Origin: Leptasterias polaris
Taxonomy: Eukaryota; Echinodermata; Asteroidea; Forcipulatida; Asteriidae
NCBI GenBank assembly: GCA_037783415.1
Contig: JAZGTN010000165.1
Coordinates: 186,001 to 250,000, forward strand
Reading direction: 5' to 3'
DNA: 64,000 bases
Part shown: one piece after another, positions 25,501-34,640 of the stretch
How the letters are laid out: the number at the start of each line of letters is the position of its first letter
Position numbering within the stretch: position 1 is the first letter of the stretch
Made by a program: the position numbers and the translations under genes
Notes under the pieces: model-generated
Databases searched by the model: none
What the model saw: only the letters and a program-made list of their open reading frames with translations
What the model was told of the DNA's origin: nothing

Positions 25501-28500
25501 TGTAATTCTTTGAAGTATTCAACAGGATCTAATAGTTAGATTCGCATAAAAACCGTTGTTGATCAGAGTCAAAGTTATGTTGACCTTTTTCCGATTGCAT
25601 TTTCTCAGTTATCAAAAGTTATTCAAATCAGTGAATCACCAAAACAGTTCAGCAAAATACACTCGTTCAGTTGATATTCACCACCAAGCCAACAAATGGC
25701 TAACACGAAGGTTATGCAATGAGCTATTCATTGCACCACCGTCGAACATCGTAGATTTCCGAAGGATGGTTGCATTTATCGACGAGTGCAGTAACAAAGG
25801 ACCATTAACTTGGTATAGCGCCACCATCGATAACGTATCACGACACAGCCACCATGGATAACGTATCACGACACAGCAATGCAGTCTTCGTGGACTTTGC
25901 ACCCAAGATCAATGGCGCAGTGTGTGTACTGTTTACATGTACATGCAAGATTACGCGTGGTCAATGGAGCAGAATGACCAGACCTGCGGGCTAATACTAA
26001 CGTAATGTTCAACTTACATTTTCAGCGGGAAGTCAAGAACAACCGGGATAACTCTTTGTGTAGCATTTGTTGAGTTTTAAAAGACCTGTCCGATGATGTA
26101 TTGATTGAAGCAATCCATTCAGTAATGATTAAGTTATGATTTTTTGAAATATTAAATTTTGATTTACTGTATTTCAACACCTGATGACGTAATCATGACG
26201 TCACAACAACTTGATGGAGGTTTCATCAAGGTTCTAACATGGTGTAAATTTGAGGTTGATCGGATAAACAGAAGTGAAGAATTTGGGCAGGAAATGTTTT
26301 TTGGTTAAGAATTGCAGAAAGGCAAACTTTGACCTTCCGTTACGACCGGAAGTAAAGGTCATGTGAATTTGGCGTTAACTTTTCAAATGTTGCCCGTGTC
26401 TTGATCTATCATAATGTTTAAATATGAATATTATAGCTTTCCTATTCAGAAACATACAGGCATTGGCATGAGGGCACTTTTTTGACCTTAAATGGCTTGT
26501 AATTTGACACCCGATGACGTCATCATGACGTCATTGCTCACACGTCTTCTGCTCTTTATGTTCTAATGTCACATTAAGTTTCAAGTTGATCAAAGGTTTG
26601 CAAGTATGTTTTTTTCTGCGGACAAACGACTATCAGAAGATTAAGCAAAACAAAGAAAAAAAAAAAAAAAAAAAAAAAAACGAACAAAAACAAGGAGTTG
26701 TTCGGTCTGTGGACCGAACACCTAACTAGAGATTTAGAGTTTGTAAAACAAACTCTAGGTGTTCGGGTTCTCGCTGGGCTCAGTGCTGTTTTAATGCGTT
26801 AGCTATATCATTGAATCGCTATATCATTGAATCGCTATATCATTGAATCGCTGAAAACATTGTTGATAGCTTTTGAAATTTCAAGGAAAGTAAAGTGTAA
26901 ATCTTCGTTGATTGAACGTTAGTTTACACAGGAAATTAATGCACCTCACAATATGAATTTTTAAAAATAATAATCTTTTGTTAAAGCCAACCCTATTTTG
27001 GTTGCTAAAAAAAATGATCCTTATCCTTATCCTTATCCTACATTTGAAAACTGATGACGTTTGATAAGTTCTTATCGAGACATTGGTATTTAATTATGTG
27101 CTTTAAATTGTAAGTGAAAAACGTAGGTGAACTTACGTAACGTATTGTCAGCAAAAGAGTACATTATTTAATTTATTTGAAAGGGCAGAGGGTCAATATT
27201 GTCCTTTCATACAGAGCAGCATAAATTTTTCGAATTTCCTTTTGTTTTGGTTGCATATTATCTTAAAACGCGCCTTTGAATTACTCACAAGTACAACTAT
27301 CATGTATGCCACTCACAGAAGTTTATTTATTTTCCAATGGATATTGATTCTTTATAATAAATCCGACTATGCAAATCATGTTGACATTATTAAATTACAA
27401 TTCTTAGAAGTTTTAACAGGTTTTCAAATACTGTGATTTGGCTTCTCATTATGTATCGGTGCATGATACTTTGATTGTTAAATACATATGCACTGATGAT
27501 GATGTCGTTAAAACAAGTCGAGCATACAATGAGCTATTGGTTGCATTTTTTAAAATAGCTTGCTTGATTTTTAGACATTAGTCTTCATACAGAACGGTTT
27601 GTTAAATTTATAATATTGAAATAAAAAACACATGTTTTTAAAAATTATGCAAGATAAAGGCAAGTCATGAAGACGGCAAATTTAAGCCTCTCGTGAATTT
27701 AAACTAATAAAATAGTTGTAACGAGTTAATAACTATTTCTACCTGTATGGTGCATCATCATACATTCAGCAAGGAATTAGGGAATTGAACACAGCAACGA
27801 GTATGATTTTTTTCACTGGAGAACATTCGGGTACTGATGTGTTGTATATTCTGAAGAAGAAAAAAACAATAAACAAAGTATGACTCAAAGCAAATTAAGT
27901 CAAGCTGAAACTGCTCAAATAAATAAAATTCAAGACTTACAACATTTTATGATTTTATAATGATAATAATGATTTATTGAATTTATATTGCGCCCTCTCC
28001 AGGACCAACCTGTTCGAGGGCGCATAACAATACAACATATCAGAGTAGGAAATTACGCAAGAAAAAATTAGTGGAAGGTGCACATCCTGTTTTTGATGTG
28101 AACAACTTATAAACGAAACCTTATTAGGGGAAACTTTATCGAAGGGTTTTCAAATGTCATAATACAAAGTTGACTGAAAACATTCATCAGTCTGACCATT
28201 TTCTGATTATGTGACACAGCCAACAATCATACCAATCCCCCATTGCCCAACTCTATCTCTTCGACGTTCATACTAAACGTTCCTTAGTTTTAAAAACATT
28301 TCACCAACGTCACCACTTGATGATACAGGATAAACTTTATAACGTAATTGTGCATCAAATAAAAGAATCATTTTGAAAAGCAATGATGTTCACACGAAAA
28401 CTTACCGAAGTTAGTCCCGTGTAGCAAAAATTCCTACCTCCATGGATAAACACATGCCGTGAGAAGGGTCTGAAACACCCATTACGATCGGATGACACAT

Positions 28501-31500
28501 CCTTCCTTCTCGGTGTATGATCAAAACATAACCATTGTTCGTCTTTTCCTGCTTGCATTTTCCCACATAATTAAATACCATACGAATCACTGAAGCAGGT
28601 GGTCATCTCAGTGAAACTTCGTCTTCAATTCCATATTGATAATAAAGCCATGAGAAGGGCAAGTAGGGGAACAATTAGACGTCAAATCTTAGCGAAAATC
28701 ATGTTAATGCTAGTATGTAGTAGTAAGTACGCCATTGATAAGATTGCACTACGTTGTAAGTAAAACATGAATGGAAACTCTCGTTACGCCCACATGGCAC
28801 TGATAGTGAACAACTACCGTTGTGCCACGTTGGTCTGTAACAAGTGCATTGACTGGCTAGCTACCCACCGTTGCCAGTCGCGAGGGGGTATATGCCATTC
28901 TGCGTTAGGCAATGGATTAAGATTAAAGGCCAATTTCTCTAATAGATCTATGAAAAACTTGATTTGTTCCAGTGTATAAAACAATAAGTATTCAGTACCC
29001 TTTGTTTTCAAGAAAAAACAACGAATTTATCGTTCTTAGTTTGCGAGTTCTGCATGGTTGTTAAACCAAAGACTCAAAATTTGATTAAATTATTTACATT
29101 TAATTACCCAATAATTCATTGGGTGACGTCTATTAATTAAACAACGTTACGGCGAGGTTTTTCATGTAAATAGTCATAAACTGAACTGATCGTATGCAAG
29201 ACCCGTTCGATGATGTATTGATTGTAGAAATCCAATCCGTAGTTATTGGACTATAATACTAAAAGATATCACTAACAATTCAAAAAAAAATGTTATCAAA
29301 CTACGCCTGTTTGCTGCGCTTATACCGTCTGGTGCCGATTACTGAAGCAACAAGTCATGATTATGAAAAGGGCATAAGAACCTACTGTTTACACGATGTG
29401 CAATTTATGTTGACTTTATTTTGCTGTTCACATTGTATTTCTTTGAAGTATTCAACAGGATCTAAAAGTTAGATTCGCGTAAAAACCGTTGTTGATCAGA
29501 GTCAAATTTATGTTGACCTTTTATATTTCCGATTGCATTTTCTCAGTTATCAAAAGTTCTTCAAATCACCAAAACAATTCAGCAAAATACACTCGTTCAG
29601 TTGATATTTACCACCAAGCCAACAAAAGGCTAACACGAAGGTTATGCAATGAGCTATTCATTGGACCACCGTCGAACATCGTAGATTTCCGAAGGATGGT
29701 TGCATTTATCGACGAGTGCAGTAACAAAGGACCATTATCTTGGTATAGCGCCACCATGGATAACGTGTCACGACACAGCAATGCAGTCTTCGTGGACTTT
29801 GCACCCAAGATCAATGGCGCAGTGTGTGTACTGTTACATGTACATGCAAGATTACGCGTGGTCAATGGAGCAGAATGACCAGACCTGCGGGCTATACTAA
29901 CGTAATGTTCAACTTACATTTTCAGCGGGAAGTCAAGAACAACCGGGATAACTCTTTGTGTAGCATTTGTTGAGTTTTAAAAGACCTGTCCGATGATGTA
30001 TTGATTGAAGCAATCCATTCAGTAATGATTAAGTTATGATTTTTTTGAAATATTAAATTTTGATTTACTGTATTTCAACACCTGATGACGTAATCATGAC
30101 GTCACAACAACTTGATGGAGGTTTCATCAAGGTTCTAACATGGTGTAAATTTGAGGTTGATCGGATAAACAGAAGTGAAGAATTTGGGCAGGAAATGTTT
30201 TTTGGTTAAGAATTGCAGAAAGGCAAACTTTGACCTTCCGTTACGACCAGAAGTAAAGGTCATGTGAATTTGGCGTTAACTTTTCAAATGTTGCCCGTGT
30301 CTTGATCTATCATAATGTTTAAATATGAATATTATAGCTTTCCTATTCAGAAACATACAGGCATTGGCATGAGGGCACTTTTTTGACTTTAAATGGCTTG
30401 TAATTTGACACCCGATGACGTCATCATGACGTCATTGTTCACACACCTTCTGCTCTTTATGTTCTAATGTCACATTAAGTTTCAAGTTGATCAAAGGTTT
30501 GCAAGTATGTTTTTTTCTGCGGACAAACTACAATCAGAAGAATAAGCAAAACAAAGAAAAAAAAAAAACCGAACAAAAACAAGGAGTTGTTCGGTCTGTG
30601 GACCGAACACCTAACTAGAGATTTAGTGTTTGTGAGAACAAACACTAGGTGTTCGGGTATCGATGGGGCACTGTTATGTTACTAAAATGCGTAAGCAGAT
30701 TTATATTGAAAGTTTTTTAATTTTCAAAAAAAAGTCGTTTGCAAACCTATTACTTTTATACTTTTAGTGTACACGGGGGAAAGTGATATCGTTGCTGTAT
30801 GAGTCTCCATAAAGTAGTTTAGATACACATGTATAACAATTTTCATGTAAATAGTCACAAACTTAACATGCTTAACTGATAAATTAAAAGACTATCACTA
30901 ACAATTCAAAAATGAATGTTATCAAACTACGCATGCTTGCTACATCATTTGAAGCAACATCATTTGTCATGATTATGAAAAGGGCATAATTAAGAACCTA
31001 CTGTTTACACGATGTGCAATTTATGTTGAATTTATTTTGCTAGTCACATTGTATTTCTTTGAAGTATTCAACAGGATCTAAAAGTTAGATTCGCATAAAA
31101 ACCGTTGTTGATCAGAGTCAAATTTATGTTGACCTTTTTCCGATTGCATTTTCTCAGTTATCAAAAGTTATTCAAATCACCAAAACAGTTCAGCAAAATA
31201 CACTCGTTCAGTTGATATTTACCACGTACCAAGCCAACAAAAGGCTAACACGAAGGTTATGCAATGAGCTATTCATTGGACCACCGTCGAACATCGTAGA
31301 TTTCCGAAGGATGGTTGCATTTATCGACGAGTGCAGTAACAAATGACCATTAACTTTGTATAGCGCCACCATGGATAACGTATCACGACACATCAGCAAT
31401 GCAGTCTTCGTGGACTTTGCACCTAAGATCAATGGCGCAGTGTGTGTACCGTTTACATGTACATGCAAGATTACGCGTGGTCAATGGAGCAGAATGACCA

Positions 31501-33079
31501 GCCCTGCGGGCTAATACTAACGTAATGTTCAACTTACATTTTCAGCGGGAAGTCAAGAACAACCGGGATAACTCTTTGTGTAGCATTTGTTGAGTTTTAA
31601 AAGACCTGTCCGATGATGTATTGATTGAAGCAATCCATTCAGTAATGATTAAGTTATGATTTTTTAAAATATTAAATTTTGATTTACTGTATTTCAACAC
31701 CTGATGACGTAATCATGACGTCACAACAACTTGATGGAGGTTTCATCAAGGTTCTAACATGGTGTAAATTTGAGGTTGATCGGATAAACAGAAGTGAAGA
31801 ATTTGGGCAGGAAATGTTTTTTGGTTAAGAATTGCAGAAAGGCAAACTTTGACCTTCCGGTACGACCGGAAGTAAAGGTCGGGTGATTTTGGCGTTAACT
31901 TTTCAAATGTTGCCCGTGTCTTGATCTATCATATGCTCAAATATAAATACCATAACTGTAATATTCAGAGACATACAGGCAATGGCATGAGGGCACTTTT
32001 TGACCTTAAATGGCTTGTAATTTGACACCCGATGACGTCATCTTGACGTCATTGCTCACACACCTTCTGCTTGTTATGTTCTAACGTCACATTAAGTTTC
32101 AAGTTGATCAAAGGTTTGCAAGTATGTTTTTTTTAACGGACAAACGACTATCAGAAGAATAAGCAAAAAAAAAAAAAAAAAAAAAAACAAGGAGTTGTTC
32201 GGCTGTTAGCCGAAAGATTTGAAAGCCAATAATTATTTACATTATATATATATATATTTTTATTTTTTTAAGTTTTTGCAAATTACCATGGTAATTTTTA
32301 AAATTAAATAAAAAATATGTTGAATAAAATGAAAACAACTGCTGGTTATAGAGTCATACACAAAGTCTCACAGAACACTTGTAGTCACTGCAGATGTTTC
32401 TTCCACGTATGGCTTCACCCGGACACCATACTTTCTTGTTTGCATCGAAAACAGGTCAAACTCAAAACAAATGGGACGCTATTGAAGTCATCGAAGATCG
32501 GTGCGTGGTGTGAAAGTTTCAATGTCCATCACGTTTTAATATATGTTTGCATACTTCTTATAAACAAAGGAAGGTAATTAGGGCATCAGTTGATTATGGA
32601 ATATTTTTTTTTTTTTCAATTCAAAGAAAAAGGCATAGTACATCGAAAACCGGACAGGGGAGGATACAAACTTATCCCCCCGTCTATCCTAAAGGTAGCC
32701 CGTAAAACTATAGCATCGGCCATTGATTACAAATGACCGTACAACCAATTGGTCGTGTACATGTACATTTATTATATGGCTTATTCTACACAACCATTAG
32801 CATTATGTATTGACATGGAGAAATAAGAACACATACAACAAGGACGTTCTTTGAACCGTGGACTCTGATTATCTTGTATTGCAAGCCTGCACACAGAGGG
32901 TCATGGTTCTTTGTAATGTAAACCCACGATAACGCACGTACCTGAAACTTGTCATGTTGAATCGTCAATTTGGCTGGATTTCTACACAGAGCTATGACCT
33001 CATGTCCTTGATCAAGTGCCTGCTGCAATAACTGCTCACCTGTCCGTCCAGTTGCGCCTAAAATGGCATACTTCTTCAT
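7438..33079 (-). CDS. NmrA/flavin-reductase-like NAD(P)-binding protein, 4 exons
   Basis: The exons on the minus strand, in order, are 33079-32942, 12089-11888, 10674-10495 and 7589-7438. The exon lengths 138+202+180+152 sum to 672 nt, which is 223 residues plus the stop, close to the 205-225 expected for BLVRB/NmrA-type atypical short-chain dehydrogenases. All junctions have GT and AG and matching phases (0, 1, 1). Exon 1 carries the dinucleotide-binding GATGRTG at residues 8-14 and the strand EVIALCRNP. Exon 2 reads CDVVFSCLGTDSG. Exon 3 has EWIFKP and NFTVVRPPGL. Exon 4 has ADVARFML. The family binds NADPH and reduces flavins or other small substrates in the cytosol; the substrate here is unknown. 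Intron 1 is about 20.9 kb and packed with repeats. The piggyBac copy in it runs on the same strand but is separate. Confidence 0.85.
7582..8585. repeat. Diverged tandem duplication covering an exon-4 splice acceptor
   Basis: The segment starting at 7582 (CTTTATCTGCAATGATAAA) recurs from 8135 (CTTTATCTGCAATAATAAA). It shares GGTTCTGAAGTTATCCTTG, the AACGGCTCGCAA box, GAACTGCAGACCT, TATGAGGCCATTG and GCCAAACTGTTTTTCTGG-type blocks in order. Copy 1 has about 90 extra bases near 7645-7735. The copies are clearly diverged, so the duplication is old. Confidence 0.75.
8819..9309. mobile_element. Inverted-repeat element (~490 bp) holding a nested element
   Basis: GAGCAAGTTCGAGTGCACAC at 8819 is matched in reverse complement by GTGCGCACTCGAACTTGCTC ending at 9309, one mismatch in 20. 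Inside these ends GTCGAC occurs in opposed positions. No transposase is encoded. A second, smaller hairpin element sits inside (8861-9014). No clear target duplication was found. Confidence 0.65.
8861..9014. mobile_element. Small hairpin inverted-repeat element, copy 1
   Basis: The ends CCGATCCATTAAGCC and GGCTTAATGGATCGG are inverted repeats, and the match continues inward through TTGACCAATCACAGCCGCGA / TCGCGGCTGTGATTGGTCAA. The central loop includes TGATCACCATTTGAGCCG. The element recurs almost identically at 39718-39864, showing that it is mobile and non-autonomous. Confidence 0.8.
9310..10494. other. Intron 3 sequence, no gene; short inverted repeats
   Basis: The part from about 9590 to 9900 has repeated ATATTGACG / CGTCAATAT words in both orientations and recurring GACTTGCG/GACTTCCC words, suggesting a decayed foldback element. 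The rest is plain AT-rich intron sequence. Confidence 0.45.
10495..10674 (-). CDS. Exon 3 of the NmrA/flavin-reductase-like gene
   Basis: The acceptor CCCTGTCTTCAG at 10675 is followed by 180 nt reading GPFAQEWIFKPIAG, then an SMAVMESFLI helix and INFTVVRPPGL. It ends at the phase-1 donor ACCG|GTGGGT. The TVVRPPGL strand is the usual signature near the substrate pocket in this family. Confidence 0.85.
10795..11165 (-). mobile_element. tRNA-derived SINE, minus strand
   Basis: In reverse complement it has the pol III B-box-like GGGTTCGAGTCCCGGTCGTG near 11072-11091, then CTTAAGCAAGACACTT, and a 3' end AGCGCTATATAAGAACC next to ATTATTG. The same B-box context and AGCAAGACACTT and GCGCTATATAAGAAC blocks occur in the plus-strand SINE at 38116, so they are relatives. 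It lies in intron 2, just upstream of exon 3 in the transcript. Confidence 0.75.
11166..11887. other. Intron 2 sequence without recognised features
   Basis: No exon, RNA gene or clear repeat was recognised. The 146-codon open frame on the plus strand at 11054-11494 starts inside the SINE and resembles nothing known. Confidence 0.4.
11888..12089 (-). CDS. Exon 2 of the NmrA/flavin-reductase-like gene
   Basis: The exon follows the acceptor TTTCTTGACAG and reads AVEADVYSADS, then KGCDVVFSCLGT and VQRLVCMASWYTN. The donor chosen is T|GTATGT at 11887, leaving phase 1, because it is the only nearby donor whose phase fits the next exon. A competing GTACAC ten bases upstream would give the wrong phase. 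Confidence 0.82.
12090..13672. other. Start of the 20.9 kb intron 1; no gene
   Basis: The main landmark is a run of 27 G at 12687-12713, the longest in the window. The glycine- or proline-rich open frames across it are artefacts of that run. No host exon is recognised. Confidence 0.5.
13673..14155. mobile_element. Inverted-repeat element, copy A
   Basis: The left end GGGTTTCACCCCTCTAAATG and the right end (reverse complement GGGTGCACTACTCTAAATC) form imperfect terminal inverted repeats. The interior from GACTCCCATAGCAAAC to GCTTGGCGCATGAATTTTTG matches copy B at 19144-19848 closely. It is non-coding. It ends about 27 bp before the piggyBac copy. Confidence 0.75.
14580..15660. repeat. Degenerate internal repeats of the piggyBac element
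   Basis: Blocks with poly-C tracts followed by AAACCCGC-type sequence recur at about 14581, 14761, 15132, 15438, 15600 and 15641. They alternate with words such as GGCGGCCATTTTAAT, AAATGGCCGCCAAAC and GCTATACTTGTTTTTTC. The spacing is irregular. The runs at 14581-14596 (16 C) and 15641-15658 (18 C) are the longest. Confidence 0.55.
15838..17572 (-). pseudogene. piggyBac transposase, one frameshift
   Basis: The main frame from 17241 to 15838 has the DDE_Tnp_1_7 catalytic aspartates in context: SPDETMVKFKGR (D128 counted from the 17241 Met), YMDNWFTS (D221) and YMGGTDLAGQ (D332). A C-terminal cysteine-rich domain has CVVC, CKQC and PCFEKFH. The frame stays open upstream of 17241 to the tryptophan of WREANCYTRR near 17366. 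The acidic N-terminus, starting MAEENDKILEEIF at 17572 and ending in a lysine run, is in another frame. The two parts are separated by a +1 shift next to A-rich runs (about 17375-17405), so this is a recent inactivation or a homopolymer sequencing error. The protein would catalyse cut-and-paste transposition at TTAA in the nucleus. Confidence 0.85.
17868..19143. other. Intron 1 sequence between piggyBac and copy B of the inverted-repeat element
   Basis: It holds G runs near 18219-18229 and 18371-18383 and a minisatellite at 18460-18690, listed separately. No exon is recognised. Confidence 0.5.
18460..18690 (+). repeat. Degenerate GCTAGGGTTT minisatellite
   Basis: About ten imperfect repeats of a roughly 19-20 bp unit of the form GATGGCTAGGGTTTGTGCC. 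The core TAGGGTTT is constant while the spacer drifts. It resembles a telomere word, but the unit is too long and irregular for telomeric DNA. Confidence 0.7.
19144..19848. mobile_element. Inverted-repeat element, copy B, interrupted by a nested element
   Basis: It matches copy A at 13673-14155 from the left end GGTTTCACCCCTCTAAATGG to the right end GATTTAGAGTAGTGCAACC, with few substitutions, but is about 226 bp longer because of an insertion at 19421-19646. Confidence 0.78.
19421..19646. mobile_element. Nested 226-bp inverted-repeat element
   Basis: Copy A supplies the empty site (GCTAAATA|GGACC). The insert begins GATAGTTCCCAGTAGACGCC and ends GCAACCTATCTATA. Its ends pair imperfectly, with ATAGATAGTT against ATAGATAGGTT and TTTACGGGCAA on both arms. 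The target duplication is TA or ATAG, ambiguous by sequence overlap. Confidence 0.75.
20440..22894. repeat. Diverged, related part of the large tandem array
   Basis: It opens with a boundary-like hairpin (GAGTTTGT ... ACAAACTC, then AAGGTGTTCGG near 20455-20490). It repeats internally: the block TTTAGGACGAAAAGCAGTC at about 20575 recurs near 21494, and the block around GTTGCCAAGTTTCATGACCG at about 22273 recurs near 22795. No gene is supported. Confidence 0.6.
21690..22090 (+). repeat. Tandem repeat, about 160-bp unit
   Basis: The block GATAGCTTCACAG...TGTCTCGAAAGTAAAC...GCTGCTTGCA starts near 21690, 21848 and 22012, with an older relative near 20775. Each carries a short TTGACAAATGTGTCTC core and an ACATTGTACA-like word. 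Confidence 0.7.
24095..24185 (-). mobile_element. SINE 3'-tail fragment in array unit 1
   Basis: ATAATGATAATAATAATTTA followed by TTATATTGCGCCCTCTCC looks like the reverse complement of a SINE or LINE tail ending in ATT repeats. The inverted GCGCCCTC ... GAGGGCGC pair is included. The same fragment is in unit 2 at about 27955-28043, so it was in the unit before amplification. Confidence 0.55.
25556..25861 (+). other. Open frame shared by the three array units, unrecognised
   Basis: A frame of about 100 codons contains RSVDIHHQANKWLTRRLCNE and SNIVDFRRMVAFIDECSNKG. The unit 2 equivalent (29489-29878) is longer at 129 codons, and the unit 3 equivalent is closed by a stop. The minus strand is also open over the same region. 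No family is recognised, and conservation is explained by recent duplication alone, so this may be a captured exon fragment or chance. Confidence 0.3.
26726..30614. repeat. Tandem array unit 2 (~3.89 kb)
   Basis: It is near-identical to unit 1, with small indels: three instead of two ATATCATTGAATCGCT repeats, loss of AGC near 28533, and an extra CAAGTCATGAAG-type segment near 27661. The end hairpin is at 30590-30607. Its middle (about 29130-29300) differs from unit 1, so the units recombined or diverged locally. Confidence 0.75.
30615..32214. repeat. Partial third array unit (~1.6 kb)
   Basis: After the boundary hairpin (30624-30647) the sequence jumps to GGTATCGATGGGGCACTG, matching the second half of unit 1 from about 25156. 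The first ~2.2 kb of the unit is absent. It ends in an A run and the hairpin TTCGGCTGTTAGCCGAA (32198-32214). It is more diverged than units 1 and 2, including in-frame stops in the shared reading frame near 31344. Confidence 0.75.
32215..32941. other. Start of intron 1 downstream of exon 1; no gene
   Basis: It contains a short (TA)n tract near 32243-32258 and T runs near 32606-32617. No exon or recognised repeat was found between the array and the exon 1 donor. Confidence 0.45.
32942..33079 (-). CDS. Exon 1 of the NmrA/flavin-reductase-like gene
   Basis: It encodes 46 residues, starting MKKYAILGATGRTGEQLLQQ and ending at the phase-0 donor TTTCAG|GTACGT (exon ends at 32942). The Rossmann start with GATGRTG and the second strand EVIALCRNP fix the frame. 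The ATG at 33079 directly precedes the nucleotide-binding strand, as is normal in this family. Confidence 0.88.
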
Positions 33080-34412
33080 TCTATAGTGTCTTTCTTCCTT
33101 ACTGTAGGCCTATGGACGAATTTTTATGGTGTGATCAAAACCCGGAAAAGTAACCACTGAAAACTCGTACAACAGAGGGCGCTGTTTTCTGAAGCCTGTT
33201 TTTATGGGACTCTTATAACGTTGGTTAACTCGGATACAGGCTCTAAATGGAACAACGTAGCCAACCCTCTAGCTTTTGGGCATACATAAAAACACCGCAA
33301 AAAGGTTTTTAACGATCTTACCTCTGTTTCTTCAAAGACATTATGCAAAGAGTACCCCCCCCCCCCAAAAAGGGAATACAAATACATAGACAAATAAGAA
33401 ATATAATACAAATAAAAATGAAACAAAGAATACAATTTACCAACAACCCAGCTATAACTTTACCGAATAGTTGTATACGTAACGTTTTCACATTGTATTT
33501 GGGTATAATTATATTATTACTTCAGTTGAGGCAACAGCGTTGTGGAAAGTTAAATATTGATTCTCATTAAAGTATAGTTTCCTATACAAACATCTACAAT
33601 TTCAATGGAGAAGGAATTTTAAAAGAAGAAGGAATATTGTTCCAAACTTTCGGCCTTGCGAATATTTCGTTTTCAATAATAGCGATGTTTTCATTTTTAT
33701 ATAATATGTATCTTGTGATACGAACACGCAAAAATATTAGAATAAAACGGTATATTAAAAAAAATCTGTATTATGTTTTAAAAAGGTGTGTAAGACATTG
33801 TTTACTGTATTTTTTTCTTTCTTTTGTGTAAACAAATAATTGTTTCTTTTTCGCCATGAATAACAAAGATGAACAGTTCAAATTATTCACTATAGGACAG
33901 CATTCAAATTAGCAGAAGCTTTTCGCAGGTATCTCTAATTGCCCATACTCTACTAAAGTTGGTTTTGCATTGCTAGAAAGAACGCCTTATGAGTTGATTG
34001 AATATTATAATTATTATGATCATAATACTTTTGGATTGGGCATGAGTTGCTCGTCCTGGGTTTGCTTTGGTTTTCACTCTAACATTTTTACCAAACCCGG
34101 GTCCTAACACATTATTTTGTATGGCCTTGATGTGTTATACTGTTCCAGATGGGTAAAATCTACGATCAAATCCTATTCTTAAAAATAAATTCTGGTCAGC
34201 CTGACCCCCAAATGGGTGTCAGGCTCCATGGGAGCCGGAATCCGGTTCAATTATTACCCGGGTAATTAAAGGTGTTTTGGGGTGATGCCCCCATGAATGT
34301 TGGATAGTTGTTTATTATTATGAGTGTTATCTCATTCTCTTGAGAAAACCAGCCATTTTGTAACCTGGATTGGGAGTCTCTACAACATTGAGACGCTGTC
34401 TCCAGAGTCACG
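33080..34412. other. Upstream region of the reductase-like gene; no gene recognised
   Basis: The promoter of the minus-strand gene should lie here, just above 33079. I see no clear TATA box at a convincing distance. A 12-C run is at 33355-33366. The rest is AT-rich. Confidence 0.4.
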
Positions 34413-34640
34413 ATGATGTACCAGCAGGTCATCAACAAACTCGTTGACATCGATGACATCCCAGCCAACTCATCAACTAGAGGAAATAACATGAAACTCT
34501 TGGTTCCATCCACACGAACAATCTTATTGCCTGTGGAATTCACTGCCCAAGTAAGTTGTGGAGTCACCAACCCTGGATGTCTTCAAGAACAGACTAAACG
34601 ATGTCACCTTCGTCGGCTTATCAACCATTCCCACACAAAA
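34413..34640 (+). pseudogene. LINE reverse-transcriptase C-terminal relic
   Basis: One frame reads INKLVDIDDIPANSSTRGNN. After a frameshift, another reads LWNSLPK, a stop, then VVESPTLDVFKNRLND. This order (VDIDD, TRG, WNSLP, VVESPTLDVFKNRL) is the typical C-terminal end of CR1/L2-type non-LTR retrotransposon ORF2 proteins. It is frameshifted and stop-containing, hence a dead 5'-truncated insertion. Confidence 0.7.

Larger units (their letters stand above)
22895..26725. repeat. Tandem array unit 1 (~3.83 kb)
   Basis: The unit runs from CTAGAGATTTAGAG to the hairpin TTCGGTCTGTGGACCGAA (26701-26718) and is repeated at 26726 with near identity. The left end has a hairpin (22904-22926) followed by GGTGTTCGGG; the right end has an A-rich run then CCGAACACCT, so the unit has GGTGTTCGG inverted ends. 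It contains ATATCATTGAATCGCT repeats, a SINE-tail fragment, and short open frames also found in unit 2. No transposase or reverse transcriptase is seen. Structurally it looks like a tandemly amplified non-autonomous element. Confidence 0.75.

Noticed and set aside
26169..26210. CTGATGACG words in the array looked like a hammerhead ribozyme core.
   Set aside because: No GAAA after a suitable stem II and no cleavage-site partner could be placed. TGACGTCA palindromes explain the words.
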